Assembly: GCA_029931535.1 (NCBI GenBank)
Contig: JAQPZY010001561.1
Coordinates: 638,501 to 702,500, forward strand
DNA length: 64,000 bases
Reading direction: 5' to 3'
Origin: Margaritifera margaritifera
Taxonomy: Eukaryota; Mollusca; Bivalvia; Unionida; Margaritiferidae
Made by a program: the position numbers and the translations under genes. Each line of letters begins with the position of its first letter. Position 1 is the first letter of the stretch. This document shows positions 23,806 to 35,757 of this stretch, one piece after another. The notes beneath the pieces are model-generated. The model did not search any database. It had not been told where the DNA came from and saw nothing but the letters and a program-made list of their open reading frames with translations.

Positions 23806-24839
23806 TTGCTGAAGCGATGAAAATCAATTACATCTGGTTTACCGCAATACGCCAAAGAAAACACTCCAAGTTAATTCACGGAAAGAAAAATGGATTAGCT
23901 TGAAAGAACATGTTAGCCTTATCGGTATTTATGTGACACTAATCATCGAGGTCTTTTATGCCCCATTAATGTATCACTAGTTTTATTTAGGTGAAACCAA
24001 ACATGTGAGGAGATAGTGTCTTAGTGCCGGAAGAGACGTGTTACCAACCGGTTGGAATGGATAAAGATAAGGTGGTCAATTATTAGAGATAATACTCCCT
24101 TTGTTGAAGTAAATAGTCAATTATACAGATAATTATGCTCCATTAAAATGTCTGACTTTCGGTACTTTGAATGAAGTATTGTGTAATGGAGGATGCATTC
24201 ACCCACTTTGTCGATTAGACTGAACAAAGGCATCACAAGTTAATTGCAATATGGTGTTTAGACATGATGAATACCATACCTGACCATACCGGATTGCCAC
24301 TTTCAAAAACCCCAATAATTTGTCTCATGATGTGTCACTTTAAAATGTTAATCGAAAAATCGAAAATAATATGGTAATACAATTTAAACGCAAGAATGAA
24401 GAATGTTTGAAAACCAAAAATTTCGGTTGTCTATTACAAAAAAAGTCTTTAGGTGCAACTGCAATATTTAAGACACAGACATGTGTCAATCAATTATATA
24501 GGTCTGAGTTGTACATTGTAATGTGTGAACTACGATCAGTATCCGAACCTATGCATCTTTTATTAAGTAGCTAACACTTTGATAAAAATGCTCTGTAAAT
24601 GCCATGACTTTAATTACATCAGTGCTATTTATACAAGTGTCAATTAATTCTTAAAGGCTGAATAAAGAATTCAACTATTACCAAGGCGTTGACTTTGTAA
24701 AGAAGTTTTTAGACTGAAGGTGATAGTGTATCAATGGACGCTATTTAATATATATCATCTATGAAGGTGCTTGTGTCTCAATCATCATATATGTGTTATG
24801 TAAATAAATATCTAAAGCTTTTCAGTCAATGAATAATTC
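23806..24839. other. Anonymous AT-rich spacer
   Basis: No recognisable gene or element. A 67-codon plus-strand frame at 24371-24574 has no identifiable features. Confidence 0.5.
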
Positions 24840-25128
24840 TTATTTGCCACTAGGGGGCACCAAGTGGCCGAGTGGTCTAAGGCGCTTGCCTTTACCTATC
24901 ACTGACATCTCACCTCTGTCCGCGTGGGTTCGAGTCGCGAATATCGAATATAGACGGCTCATGTAAATTCAGTAAATGACAATTTGAGCGATTCATGTGG
25001 AAAACTATTTAAAATAAGATAACACTTGAAAATCTATTTGTTGCTGTTTGGAGTTTGGTTTAGGCATTTGTTGAAGGCGCCTCATTACTTACATAAATAT
25101 TCAACGTTGTCATATTTTAAAATTTGTT

Positions 25129-25130
<2 letters not shown>

Positions 25131-25190
<60 letters not shown>
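25131..25190 (+). repeat. (GA)n microsatellite inside the SINE
   Basis: About 29 GA units lie in the SINE body. The partner copy at about 27980 has only a short GAGAGA tract, so the microsatellite has grown in this copy after insertion or shrunk in the other. Confidence 0.95.
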
Positions 25191-25192
<2 letters not shown>

Positions 25193-25287
25193 AGAAGAAA
25201 ATCAGTTAGGTCTAAATATGGAAATATAACATGCATAAAGATATATATAGTTCCTAAATGGGAAAAGAAAGTAGTCCCAGAGGTGAT

Positions 25288-25312
25288 ATCGCCACCGTGG
25301 CGGTACCACTTT
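25288..25312. other. Short perfect-to-wobble hairpin conserved in both SINE copies
   Basis: TATCGCCAC, one base, then GTGGCGGTA forms a nine-pair stem with one G-T wobble. The second copy (about 28121-28141) has TATCGCCAC and GTGGCGATA, a perfect nine-pair stem. The difference keeps the pairing, which suggests structure in the SINE RNA. Confidence 0.6.
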
Positions 25313-25995
25313 TATTGCAATAGTAGCAGCATAAATTGTTCTCAAACTGATACATTTTAGTTACTCATTATGAAATGTATAGTAAAATAATTATCCCAAA
25401 AAAGTTTAATAAAGATGGGCTAGGCCAATATGCGCATGTGAGAAAGATTGCCATTAGCTTCCCGTGAGTCTGTGGTTCTTCCCTGGGTTCTCATGGGCTC
25501 TTCCTCGACCAGATATACTGGCCGCATTGTATTGCAATCGTTTGCTAAAAAAAGGCGTTAAACCCACAAAACAAAGCAAATATTATTTGCCACTCGGTTA
25601 CTTTATTCGTTATTGGATATACAAAATAAAAGAAAACATTTTCCTTCTTGAATGACCAATAGAAAACAAACTAAAAGCCCCCAAAATATCAATGAAATAT
25701 TAAAGCAAAATGTTTTACAATACGCTAAGTGACTATTCCAAGCATTTAAAATACATCATTGCTCTTCGGACTTTGGGTTGACATAATACCATAAAATCAA
25801 TTTTGTATGACATTGAAATCTTTTATTGCTACAGGCACGTGTAGTTAAATATAATTGCAGCATCTAACACGTCCCATGGTATGTTTTGGACACGAGAGAC
25901 TTATTTTTGGACACGAGAGACTTGTTTTTGAACTTGAGAGACATGTTTTAACATTTTCGGAAGGAAAAGTCCTATTGATCAGAACAAAAGTCGCT

Positions 25996-26848
25996 TTATA
26001 AAAGTGATCTATTCTTTACTGTCAATATTTTATAAAAGTGATCTATTATTTACTGTCAGTATTTTATAAAAGTGATCTATTCTTTACTCTCAGTATTTTA
26101 TGTCAGTGGTCTATTCTTTATTGTCAGTATTTTATGTCAGTGATCTATTCTTTACTCTCAGTATTTTATGTCAGTGATCTATTCTTTACTCTTAGTATTT
26201 TATGTCAGTGATCTATTCTTTACTCTCAGTATTTTATGTCAGTGATCTATTCTTTACTGTCAGTATTTTATAAATGTGATCTATTCTTTACTCTCAGTAT
26301 TTTATAAAAGTGATCTATTCTTTACTCTCAGTATTTTATAAAAGTTATCTATTCTTTACTGTCAGTATTTTATAAAAGTGATCTATTCTTCACTCTCAGT
26401 ATTTTATAAAAGTGATCTATTCTTTACTGTCAGTATTTTATAAAAGTGATCTATTCTTTACTGTCAGTATGTTATAAAAGTGATTTATTCTTTACTCTCA
26501 GTATTTTATGTCAGTGATCTATTCTTTACTGTCAGTATTTTATAAAAGTGATTTATTCTTTACTCTCAGTATTTTATGTCAGTGATCTATTCTTTACTCT
26601 CAGTATTTTATAAAAGTGATCTATTCTTTACTGTCAGTATTTTATGTCAGTGATCTATTCTTTACTGTCAGTATTTTATAAAAGTGATCTATTCTTTTCT
26701 CTCAGTATTTTATAAAAGTGATCTATTCTTTACTCTCAGTATTTTATGTCAGTGATCTATTCTTTACTGTCAGTATTTTATAAAAGTGATCTATTCTTTA
26801 CTGTCAGTATTTTATAAAAGTGATCTATTCTTTACTGTCAGTATTTTC
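25996..26848 (+). repeat. 34-bp tandem repeat with two alternating unit types, 25 copies
   Basis: The unit is GTGATCTATTCTTTACTGTC followed by AGTATTTTAT and either AAAA or GTCA. The AAAA and GTCA types, and independently TACTGTC against TACTCTC, form two binary markers along the array. Their mixed order shows gene-conversion-like exchange between units rather than simple end growth. Confidence 0.92.
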
Positions 26849-27779
26849 AACGATGGAAATCCGAAATATGAAATCTTTCCAAAAGCTATTACATATAGGA
26901 TGATAAATAATGATTTTGGTGAAGTATAATGTATTCGAATTAACGCTTAGTTTTTGTATAACCGTGTCTAGCTTTTAAGAGTTATATTATAAAATAACAT
27001 ATTGAAAAGCTTCGAGTGACAATACAGAATATTTCCACTTCATGAGTGAAAGATTTCCTTGTATCTACTCACAAAACCGTATTTTTTCTTTTTGTTATAT
27101 ATTTTTTAAGGAACCCCCCCCCCAAAAAAAAAAAACAAAAAAAACAAAAACAATCCAATTGCATGGATTTTGTTCTCCATTCTGTCCCAAATCGGTTACC
27201 GGGTGTATTACTATATCGATTAAAAGAAGTTCCTAAATTTTACAATAATTTAGGATAGTGACTCTTTACAAATTTAGCTCCTAAAAACTGTGTATTTTGT
27301 AAAACTAATTACTCTTTTCATACGAACAATGAAACGATTTTTACTTTCGTTATCGTATTCCTTGCGCGGATTAGTACAGTGAACATTAATGGGTCTGGAT
27401 AGAATAGTTACAAAGCGGTCGGATTCAACAGACTTCAGAGCGTAACAGGTTTAAACAAAAGATTTTTAATGATTGAGAAATTATTAGGATTTCGCTTTTT
27501 TATTTTGTTTATTATGTAATTAAACGTAAATTATGTGGTCTTGGTAAACTTTCAGTCAAGTTTGGTAACAGACGCTGCACCCAAATTTCGACAGTCACTC
27601 AATTTCGGCTTGCCTACAATCATCTAGCCCCGATTTATGCATGGTTTAGAAACAAGAGTATGAATACGATGGGAGTTAAAGTCGTTAATACAAAATATTT
27701 AGTATTGTATTTAATCCAGAGTCTTGCCTTAAAAACGTTTACCGTTTGTCGTGGAATGTAAACGGGTATGCGTGATGCT
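26849..27779. other. Anonymous spacer
   Basis: It contains a C11 run followed by A-rich sequence near 27113-27150. Nothing else is identified. Confidence 0.55.
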
Positions 27780-28254
27780 TAATATCGAATACGAACGGCT
27801 CATGTAAATTCAGTAAATGAAATTTGAACGATTCATATGGAAAACTATTTTAAAACAAGATAACACTTGAAAATCTATTTTTTGCTGTTTTGAGTTTGTT
27901 TTCAGACATATTTTGATGGCACCTCATTGCTTACATAAATGTTCAATGTTGTCATATTTTAAGATCTGTTCATCATGATGGAGAGAGAGAGAGAGATAGA
28001 AAAAAGAGATGGAGAATGAGAGAATAAAAAAGAAAAATGAATTAGGTCTAAATACGGAAGTATAACATGCATAAGGACAGATATATTTCCTAAATGGGAA
28101 AAGAAAGTAGTCCCAGAGGTGATATCGCCACTGTGGCGATACCACTTTTATCGCAATAGTAGCAACATCAATTTTACTCGCACTGATACATTTCCGTATC
28201 TCATTATGAAATGTATAGTAAAATAATTATCCCCATACAGCTTAATAAAGATGG
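27780..28254 (+). mobile_element. Second, truncated copy of the 731-bp SINE body
   Basis: From AATATCGAATACGAACGGCT to TTAATAAAGATGGG this block matches the SINE at about 24938-25419 almost throughout, including AAAGAAAGTAGTCCCAGAGG. It lacks the tRNA-like head and the 3' GGCGTTAAACCC part. Loss of the 5' end is usual for SINEs; loss of the 3' end implies decay or a different boundary of the body repeat. Confidence 0.85.
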
Positions 28255-28905
28255 GTTCAGTAAGTAAAAGGGTGCAATATTTTATAAATCAATGTAAAAA
28301 TGAAATACTATACCATTTCTTAAGTAACAAACACCACATTTGGCATTCAATTTAAGGGGTTAGTTCTAATTTTACAAATCTCTGTTTTCGATCATTTGAT
28401 TCAATTATGTTTCTATAGTTTTATAATATGACCTATGCACATCTTGATTGTCTCCAGAAGTTTCAAATAAGTTCAGTGATAATATTGCATAGATCAAATT
28501 TTTCTTTTCTTCCATTATTAACTGATATATTTCAACCACAGGCATTTCGATCCTTTTAAAGCAGTTCTTCTCTACCTATAAATGTGTAATATATACTTTG
28601 ACTATCTGAATCTATATGTGGTTATCAGACCACACCCTCCCATCTTTGTCAAACAAATTAGTGTTTGCAAACGAACTACTGTCAGGTACATCAAATCGCC
28701 TTACATTGACGTCAACTATATATGTAAACATTCCGGGGCAATTGGGCGCTTTGCCATCGGATTCATTGGCAAGGTTATAGTTTAAGGACGAGTCTACCTG
28801 TGCAGTAAGAGTTTGTTTACATTTTGCTTGGATTACAAATGTAACGTATGATCACATATCAATCTACATAACATAGTTTTTGCTCCATGTTAAAGTTATC
28901 AATCT
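28255..28905. other. Anonymous spacer
   Basis: No recognised gene or repeat; a 67-codon plus-strand frame at 28582-28785 has no known features. Confidence 0.5.
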
Positions 28906-28941
28906 ACCGTATATACTCGCGTATAAACCATTTCCAAATTC

Positions 28942-29083
28942 AAACAACATGGACCCTGATCTGTCGTCGCTTAATGCGCCGGCACATCAGGGTCTATGTT
29001 GTTTGTTCTACTGATTAGTCCTTACAAACTGTATAGACCCAGATCTGCCGGCGCATTATGCGACGGCAGATCTGGGTGTATGC
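28942..29083. repeat. Two adjacent related hairpins (fold-back element)
   Basis: Hairpin 1 (28942-29004) pairs AAACAACATGGACCCTGAT with ATCAGGGTCTATGTTGTTT. Hairpin 2 (29032-29082) pairs TATAGACCCAGATCTGCCG with CGGCAGATCTGGGTGTAT. Both loops hold a TTAATGCGCC or GCGCATTATGC core, and the arms of the two hairpins are related. The preceding CCGTATATACTCGCGTATAA (28909-28928) resembles a terminal motif of known DNA transposons, so this may be a fold-back MITE. Confidence 0.75.
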
Positions 29084-29184
29084 AATTTGCAGTTGGTATG
29101 GTATTATTATGGAGTATTAACGGTAGCTTATTCCGAAATATGTACGCGAAGTACATAAATCTCTTTAGGAACGTATTCATGCCT

Positions 29185-29189
<5 letters not shown>

Positions 29190-29255
<66 letters not shown>
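29190..29255. repeat. (TA)n microsatellite
   Basis: About 32 TA units. Any open frame across it is meaningless. Confidence 0.97.
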
Positions 29256-29256
<1 letters not shown>

Positions 29257-30290
29257 GTGCTGATTTGCAGGAGTTATCACATGACCATTTTAAAAGAGCG
29301 CACAGCGACTTCTGATTGTTTAATGTAATGGATCACTTACAAGATACAGTCGTGGATAAGTTTGACTATTAAACGTACTTAATTTGCTAAATTACTGTAC
29401 TTCGTGTTGACTGTGCCAACTTTAATTGAATGCGATCGTACCTAAGATTACAATTTTCGCACAATCAATACATATTTCAATACACTAATAACGTGAAATA
29501 TGAATTGTATATGACACCAGTGAACTGCATTGTTAGTAATTCCCTGATGACACAATACAGATGGAAAGGTAAGTTTGATCGTACATACTAACAAGTAATG
29601 TATCGGTTATCAGGTGTTTATTGATTTATATATTTTTTCTTATTCTAATTACGAGGTTTTAAAATGATCCTTTAACTTATTTCATTAACCTGTACAAGTA
29701 ATGCTAAAAACAAGGATTTGTCTTATTGATATTGATAACTGTTAAAACATTTGGTTAGAAAGGATATCCATAGACTCTCAATGCAATTTTCTATCGATAG
29801 GATATATTAAAAAGAAACCGACATGTCCAACGACCTAGGATTCCCAAGACGTTCGAAGGAAACAAAATAGGAATTCAAGCCAAAAGCATAAATATTACAT
29901 AATGACACTAAATTTCGAAAACGTCGCGGAGAAATTACCCAAGTTTGTCTGCGTTTCGGCCTAAAGCAAAGTCTTTCTCAAGGGACATCAACAAACAAAC
30001 ACAGACACCCACATCCACACACACACAGTGACACGGATGTAACATATATTTACATTTGGGAAGCGAAAGAAACCTATCCAAAAATAATGAAAGGGAACAA
30101 AATTACAGGAGAAATAACTACATGACAAGAAATAGAGTTATTATCTATGGATAAGGCGAAAAAAATTTGGATACAAGATATTCTACTTTTCCAACTATTA
30201 TATATAGCCGAGTTAAAATTCTGCTTGCCTAGCGAGGGAGTCATAGTGCACCTCAGTTCCTTACCTTTGACCTTGTTCCATCCTAATTTG
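29256..30290. other. Anonymous AT-rich spacer
   Basis: No gene recognised. A short CACA-rich patch lies near 29998-30030. Confidence 0.5.
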
Positions 30291-30297
30291 GGGATGA

Positions 30298-30392
30298 GGG
30301 CATGGCCTTATGAAGAGCGCTTATACATGCGAACTAGGTGATAGGTGTTGTTATTCGTGACATGGGTTCAATCCTGCTTGGAACGAATTATA
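30298..30392 (+). mobile_element. Possible relic tRNA-like SINE head
   Basis: TGGCCTTATGAAGAGCGCTT resembles an A box and GGGTTCAATCCTG resembles a B box about 60 bp downstream. Flanks are degraded and no tail is identifiable. This could be chance resemblance. Confidence 0.3.
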
Positions 30393-30438
30393 GCTCTCTA
30401 GCCTGTTAAATTAGATTTGAGTCATTTAGATTTTTATC

Positions 30439-30439
<1 letters not shown>

Positions 30440-30528
<89 letters not shown>

Positions 30529-30552
30529 CTCTCTCTCTCTCTCTCTCTCTCG
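30440..30552. repeat. (CT)n microsatellite with AA interruptions
   Basis: Over 50 CT units with CAAT interruptions near 30485 and 30525. Confidence 0.96.
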
Positions 30553-30834
30553 CTCTGTACGTATTTCGAAGTGTTTATCGATCGTCTTAAATATTTGTTC
30601 CTGGTCTTAACCTTACTAATATATGCCCTCTTATCTTTTGTCTCACAGATATCAATTACCTGTATAGTGTGTTTGTAAAGGATTTTACCTGTCTTGTGAA
30701 AATAATTAGGATTCACCAAATCACTACTTTCAAATGAAGAAAGAAAATCCCTTCACTTTGATGACTGCTGTGTAAATATATTTTAGGACAGTTCTGTTCC
30801 AACTTGCCCCTGAAAAGTGAAATTATGGTGGAAT

Positions 30835-30836
<2 letters not shown>

Positions 30837-30886
<50 letters not shown>
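30837..30886. repeat. (CA)n microsatellite
   Basis: About 24 CA units immediately upstream of the 33-bp array. Confidence 0.96.
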
Positions 30887-30888
<2 letters not shown>

Positions 30889-30892
30889 TTTC

Positions 30893-31340
30893 CAATATAC
30901 TATACATAGGCTACAGCCTCTGTTTCTAATACGTAATACATAGGCTGGACCCTCTGTTTGCAATACGTAATACATAGGCTGGACTCTCTGTTTCCAATAC
31001 GTAATACATAGGCTGGACCCTCTGTTTGCAATACGTAATACATAGGCTGGACCCTCTGTTTGCAATACGTAATACATAGGCTGGACTCTCTGTTTCCAAT
31101 ATGTAATAAATAGGCTGGACCCTCTGTTTCCAATAGGTAATAAATAGCCTAGAGCCTTTGTTTCCAATATGTAATACATAGGCTGAACCCTCTGTTTGCA
31201 ATACGTAATACATAGGCTGGACCCTCTGTTTGTAATACGTAATACATAGGCTGTACCCTCTGTTTCCAATATGTAATAAATAGCCTACAGCCTTTGTTTC
31301 CAATATGTAATAAATAGGCTGGAGCCTCTGTTTGCAATAC
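30893..31340 (-). repeat. 33-bp tandem repeat, about 13.5 copies
   Basis: The plus-strand unit is CCTCTGTTTGCAATACGTAA followed by TACATAGGCTGGA. Eleven-codon periodicity leaves all three minus-strand frames open over stretches of 60-150 codons. Three open frames on the same strand cannot all be coding and mark this as a repeat artefact. Confidence 0.92.
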
Positions 31341-31738
31341 GTGAGAAAGTTACGTTTTACACCATTGCTAATTTATGGTCTTCTGGTAAAACGGAAATCT
31401 CAGTTATATATAGGAATTGAGCCCTGTAAATTGTGGGAAAATATTAAATGTTGCCATGCTATTTATATGCAATTTTCTCAGATCTGTTCGTTTATATCAC
31501 TAAACTTCAAAAGTTATATTCATAAATGATCTGTAAATTACCTGTGCCATTGAACTGACGACATCTGATCGGTTGATACCATGTACGGCATAAGAGATAA
31601 ATCTATGGATTAGTTTGGATAATGCCTATTAAATTCCCTTTGCGAGTGGCATTCTTATACTTCAAGTGGTAGTTATGTTAGATCAATTGATCACAATCAA
31701 ACCACAGATTTCAGTATTCGATTAATCAATATGGGCCT

Positions 31739-32168
31739 CAAGACACAATATGACTGCTATGTGACAGGTTATATGGTCAATACACAGTATGACTGCTATA
31801 TGACATGTTATATGGTCAATACACAATATGACTGCTATGTGACACGTTATATGGTCAATACACAATATGACTGCTATATGACATGTTATATGGTCAATAC
31901 ACAATATGACTGCTATATGACACGTTATATGGTCAATACACAATACGACTGCTATGTGACACGTTATATGGTCAATACACAATACGACTGCTATGTGACA
32001 CGTTATATGGTCAATACACAATACGACTGCTATGTGACACGTTATATGGTCAATACACAATATGACTGCTATATGACACGTTATATGGTCAATACACAAT
32101 ATGAGTGCTATATGACACGTTATATGGTCAATACACAATATGAGTGCTATGTGACACGTTATATGGTC
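31739..32168 (+). repeat. 39-bp tandem repeat, 11 copies, open on both strands
   Basis: The unit is CAATACACAATATGACTGCT followed by ATGTGACACGTTATATGGT. Thirteen-codon periodicity gives a 173-codon plus frame and a 138-codon minus frame. The plus frame extends about 28 codons beyond the array. No homology or splice signal supports it. Confidence 0.92.
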
Positions 32169-32546
32169 AGAAAGGTTACTTGGGATGGTAGGTATTACGC
32201 AGGATATGCTTACCAGAGTATGGATTCCATTTGGTACTTGAGGGGTAATTAACTAGATAATGCCACTTATGCTTCAATTATGTGTCAAATTGGGGACAAA
32301 GCAGTACGGATTTTTATTTTCATTGATTTTAGTTCAGAATTGATAACCGTTTGGGGTTTCGGCAAAAAACGTCATTCGAGGCTATCAAGACGAATACTCT
32401 TCAACTGATTTTTTTTTACTCTTTCTCTTTCCTTCTTCGTTCATCTATGCATAAGAAGAGGGAATAGGAAAAGCTCCAACCTGCCGTGAACAGAACCAAT
32501 AACTTGTATCATAAATGTTGGATGCAACAGTCAACTTTAAGATTCA
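32169..32546. other. Anonymous spacer
   Basis: Nothing recognised. Confidence 0.5.
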
Positions 32547-32735
32547 CTGAACTAATGATTGACTGATTGGTGTTTTACGGCACATCAGCATTTGAAAGAC
32601 TTATTAATGGCGAGGCAATAGGAGTTAGGTGCCATGCCCAGAGACACACAATGGTAACTGACCCAGGCCGGTCTGGGCAGGATTCGAACCTGCAACCCAC
32701 TTATAATGAATCCAGTCATTGCGGCTTCACATACT
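32547..32735 (-). mobile_element. tRNA-derived SINE (minus strand)
   Basis: Read on the minus strand, a perfect B box (GGTTCGAATCC, inside TTGCAGGTTCGAATCCTGC) is followed by a body and a tail GCCGTAAAACACCAATCAGT, then CAATCAT. The arrangement is that of a mollusc-type SINE. The A-box side (about 32700-32735) is degraded. The same element type, split by an array, is at 39781-41925. Confidence 0.75.
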
Positions 32736-32792
32736 TATGAATATAGATTCAATTCTCAATTTCTCCATCAATTATTCTACTGTTTCGCGTAG

Positions 32793-33062
32793 GAGAATCT
32801 CATTATAATTTTAATGACCAGTGAAAATCTATAAGTCCTGTACAACAGAGAATGCTATTATAATTTTAATGACTCGGGAAAATCCATAAGTCCTGTACAA
32901 CATAGAATCATATCATAATTTTAATGACCAGGGAAAATCCATAAGTCCAGTACAACAGAGAATGCTATTATAATTTTAATGACCAGTGAAAATCCACAAC
33001 TCCTGTACAAGAGAGAATGCTATTATATCTTTAATCACCAGTGAAAATCTATAAGTCCTGGA
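32793..33062 (+). repeat. 55-bp tandem repeat, about 5 copies
   Basis: The unit holds TTATAATTTTAATGACCAGT followed by GAAAATCCATAAGTCCTGTA and a CAACAGAGAATGC part. It is moderately diverged. Confidence 0.88.
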
Positions 33063-33391
33063 CACACTGATTTGCATCTAATGTTTCCCACAAAACATCT
33101 CTTATTGTGTTTATTAAAGATATTTTAAACCCATCAGTTGACGGTGTTCAGGAATTCCAAACTGCAACCATAAAATTAAACCCAATTCATCCATTTTCAT
33201 GATGGTCAGCTATGGCTGTAAATTCGAGCAAGTTGTTGGTACTTGATCGCAGGAGGATATGACTTATTTCACACAAGAAGAGAAAATAAGGAAAGTTAGG
33301 TGATTCCAATCAATTTAAAATTAAATATACTACGTCTATATCGACAGGTAGTCCGAGTTGAATAACATGCCATAAAACTTAAATTTACAAC

Positions 33392-33860
33392 CTGTCTTAC
33401 CCTGTACGTGCTGTCTTACCCTCTGCGTTCTGTCTTATTCTGTACATGCTGTCTTACCCTGTACATGCTGTCTTACCCTGTACGTTCTGTCTTACCCTGT
33501 ACGTGCTGTCTTACCATATACGTGATGTCTTACTCTGTAATGCTGTCTTACCCTGCACATGCTGTCTTACCCTGTGCATGCTGTCTTACCCTGTACATGC
33601 TGTCTCATCCTGTACATGCTGTCTTACCCTGTACGTGCTGTCTTACCCTGTAATGCTGTCTTACCCTGTAATGCTGTCTTACCTTGTACGTGCTGTCTTA
33701 CCCTGTAATGCTGTCTTACCCTGAGCATGCTGTTTTACCCTGTACGTGCTGTCTTACCATGTAATGCTGTCTTGCCCTGTATATGCTGTCTTACCTGTAC
33801 GTGCTGTCTTATCCTGTACATGCTGTCTTACCCTGTACGTGCTGTCTTACCCTCTGCATG
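33392..33860 (+). repeat. 17/19-bp tandem repeat, about 24 copies
   Basis: The unit is TGCTGTCTTACCCTGTACG, with shorter units ending GTAA. Cysteine-rich frames on the plus strand are products of the period; unit lengths of 17 and 19 shift the frame repeatedly. Confidence 0.92.
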
Positions 33861-34731
33861 AATCAAGGAGGAAATGGTATATACATTTGTTGGAGCACGA
33901 GGCAAGAATCTGAGCCAAAGTGTGCAAAGTCTTTCCACGTGCTTTTAGATCTGCAAACGTGTCAACAAATTTCGCATGGTCGTTGCTATGTGTATACATT
34001 ATGTTACGAATACGCACAAACAAGTCTTCGAACATTAACAAACCTGTACTCAAACAGCACACGAGTGCATTTCCAATATTTGAGTACGGTTGATGTAAAA
34101 AAAATAGCACACGTCAAACGTGAAAAACCCCAGGATCAATCAAGAATTGTTCTTCATGATCAATGATTTCTGAACTCGCTGTCAGTATCATGACATGGCT
34201 TCTATGAGTGTCTGTCAACATTATGATATGGTTTCTCTATGTAGCTGTCAATGTCATAGTGAAGTAAATTATAGTTACTGACAGCATTTCAGATGGAAAA
34301 AAAAATGTCAAGGCTGTTTTCAACAGTACGATTCAGTCTTATTGCTGTTTTATATAGCAGACATTGTGAAGAATAAATAACATAATCATGAGAATACGTT
34401 ATAAGCAGTGAATTGAGTTGATATTGCTTGTCTGAATGCAATTTATTTTAGTCATTACAAATGATTGCACACCTGAACCAAATTTTGCGACTTGAGTCAG
34501 ATAAAATATTTGTGGATATTTTATTAATTGTAACAAGAAAGTACATATGTTGTCTAGTTTCCTGGCTGTAAAAGAATATATTTATAATTTGCCTCACCTA
34601 CCAATACACTGACACCCCACCCCCACCCCTCCATTCCCAACACAAAACTGTGTCACCTACAAATCTGTGTTAATGTAAAAAAAGGTATCTAAACAAAATG
34701 ACGTTATTTTTATATTTGTCGAATTTAATTC

Positions 34732-34779
<48 letters not shown>

Positions 34780-35050
34780 CAACCATAGACACTGAGAGTG
34801 TGTTTAGATATGTACACCACTCTGACAACTATCCATCACTTATAATCTAAGGTTTACAAGTAAATGTTTCAAGCTTCCTGAAGATTCCATACAATATAAT
34901 ATGCATATTGACAATGACATTTACTACAGATCCATATATAACCAAATTAATGCATACAATAATATGATTGTAAGTATGATGCTAGCAAATATTTACAATA
35001 AGAAATTTCTGTATTTTAGAATCACATAAAGGTCCGCAGTTTTTGGATAG
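33861..35050. other. Spacer with a (GA)n tract
   Basis: A GA microsatellite lies at about 34734-34773. An 87-codon minus frame and an overlapping plus frame near 33850-34166 have no recognisable features. Confidence 0.5.
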
Positions 35051-35140
35051 GATAATGTGTAATGTTTTGATATCATGTTGATAATGTGTAATGTTTTGAT
35101 ATCATGTTGATAATGAATAATGTTTTGATATCATGTTGAT
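35051..35140 (+). repeat. 29-bp tandem triplication
   Basis: GATAATGTGTAATGTTTTGA followed by TATCATGTT occurs three times; the third copy reads GAATAATG. Confidence 0.92.
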
Positions 35141-35299
35141 TACAGTCTTGACATTTTTATTTCACTAGCTTGATTACATTGATTGTGTGTTTTCTTGTTT
35201 TTATTTTTGTTTGTTTGCGTTTTACTTGCTTCACTGCTCTCTTGCCTACTTGGTTTTGAGGCCAACAAGGGAATTCTTTGATACTGCCAATTTATATGT

Positions 35300-35528
35300 C
35301 AGTGTGTGTATGTGTTATTGTGTGTATGTACTGTGTGTGTATGTGTTATTGTGTTATGTACTGTGTGTGTATGTGCTATTGTGTTATGTACTGTTTGTGT
35401 ATGTGTTATTGTGTTATGTACTGTGTGTGTATGTGTTATTGTGTTATGTACTGTGTGTATGTGTTATTGTGTGTATGTACTGTGTGTGTATGTGTTATTG
35501 TGTGTATGTACTGTGTGTGTGTATGTGA
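35300..35528 (+). repeat. GT-rich minisatellite, about 26-bp unit
   Basis: TGTGTGTATGTGTTATTGTG followed by TTATGTAC repeats about eight times with length changes. It looks like a GT microsatellite that became a higher-order minisatellite. Cysteine- and valine-rich frames are artefacts. Confidence 0.9.
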
Positions 35529-35757
35529 GTGCGCGTGTTGGTACCTGCCTTATAATTACTCTATGGTGAAACCCTTTCTTCGCTTTTGTAAAGAAAATAT
35601 AATATTTTAGGTCACTGACAACAAATTATTTTATGAGCAACGGAACCAGCCGAAGTGTGGTGGTATATTAAATACTATAATTAAAAGAGTGTGGGTTGCT
35701 CATTGGCTGAAATTAATTAAAAAAAAAAAATACAATAATCTAATTTATTCAAATGAA

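Larger units (their letters stand above)
24852..25582 (+). mobile_element. Full-length 731-bp tRNA-derived SINE with 12-bp target duplication
   Basis: The element starts with a tRNA-Leu-like head (CAAGTGGCCGAGTGGTCTAA, then GTGGGTTCGAGTCGCG), which carries the A and B boxes of an RNA polymerase III promoter. A body of about 480 bp follows, including a (GA)n tract, then a 3' part ending GGCGTTAAACCCACAAAACA and AAGCAAATA. It is flanked by TTATTTGCCACT at 24840-24851 and again at 25583-25594, a perfect 12-bp duplication as left by LINE-type retrotransposition. At 731 bp it is long for a SINE. The body recurs at 27780-28254. Confidence 0.82.

Noticed and set aside
24852..24945. Functional tRNA-Leu gene
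   Set aside because: A and B boxes are present but the arms and acceptor stem do not close and the sequence continues into a SINE body.
31722..32252. Overlapping 173- and 138-codon frames on opposite strands
   Set aside because: Both come from the 39-bp period; neither has unique coding sequence of useful length.
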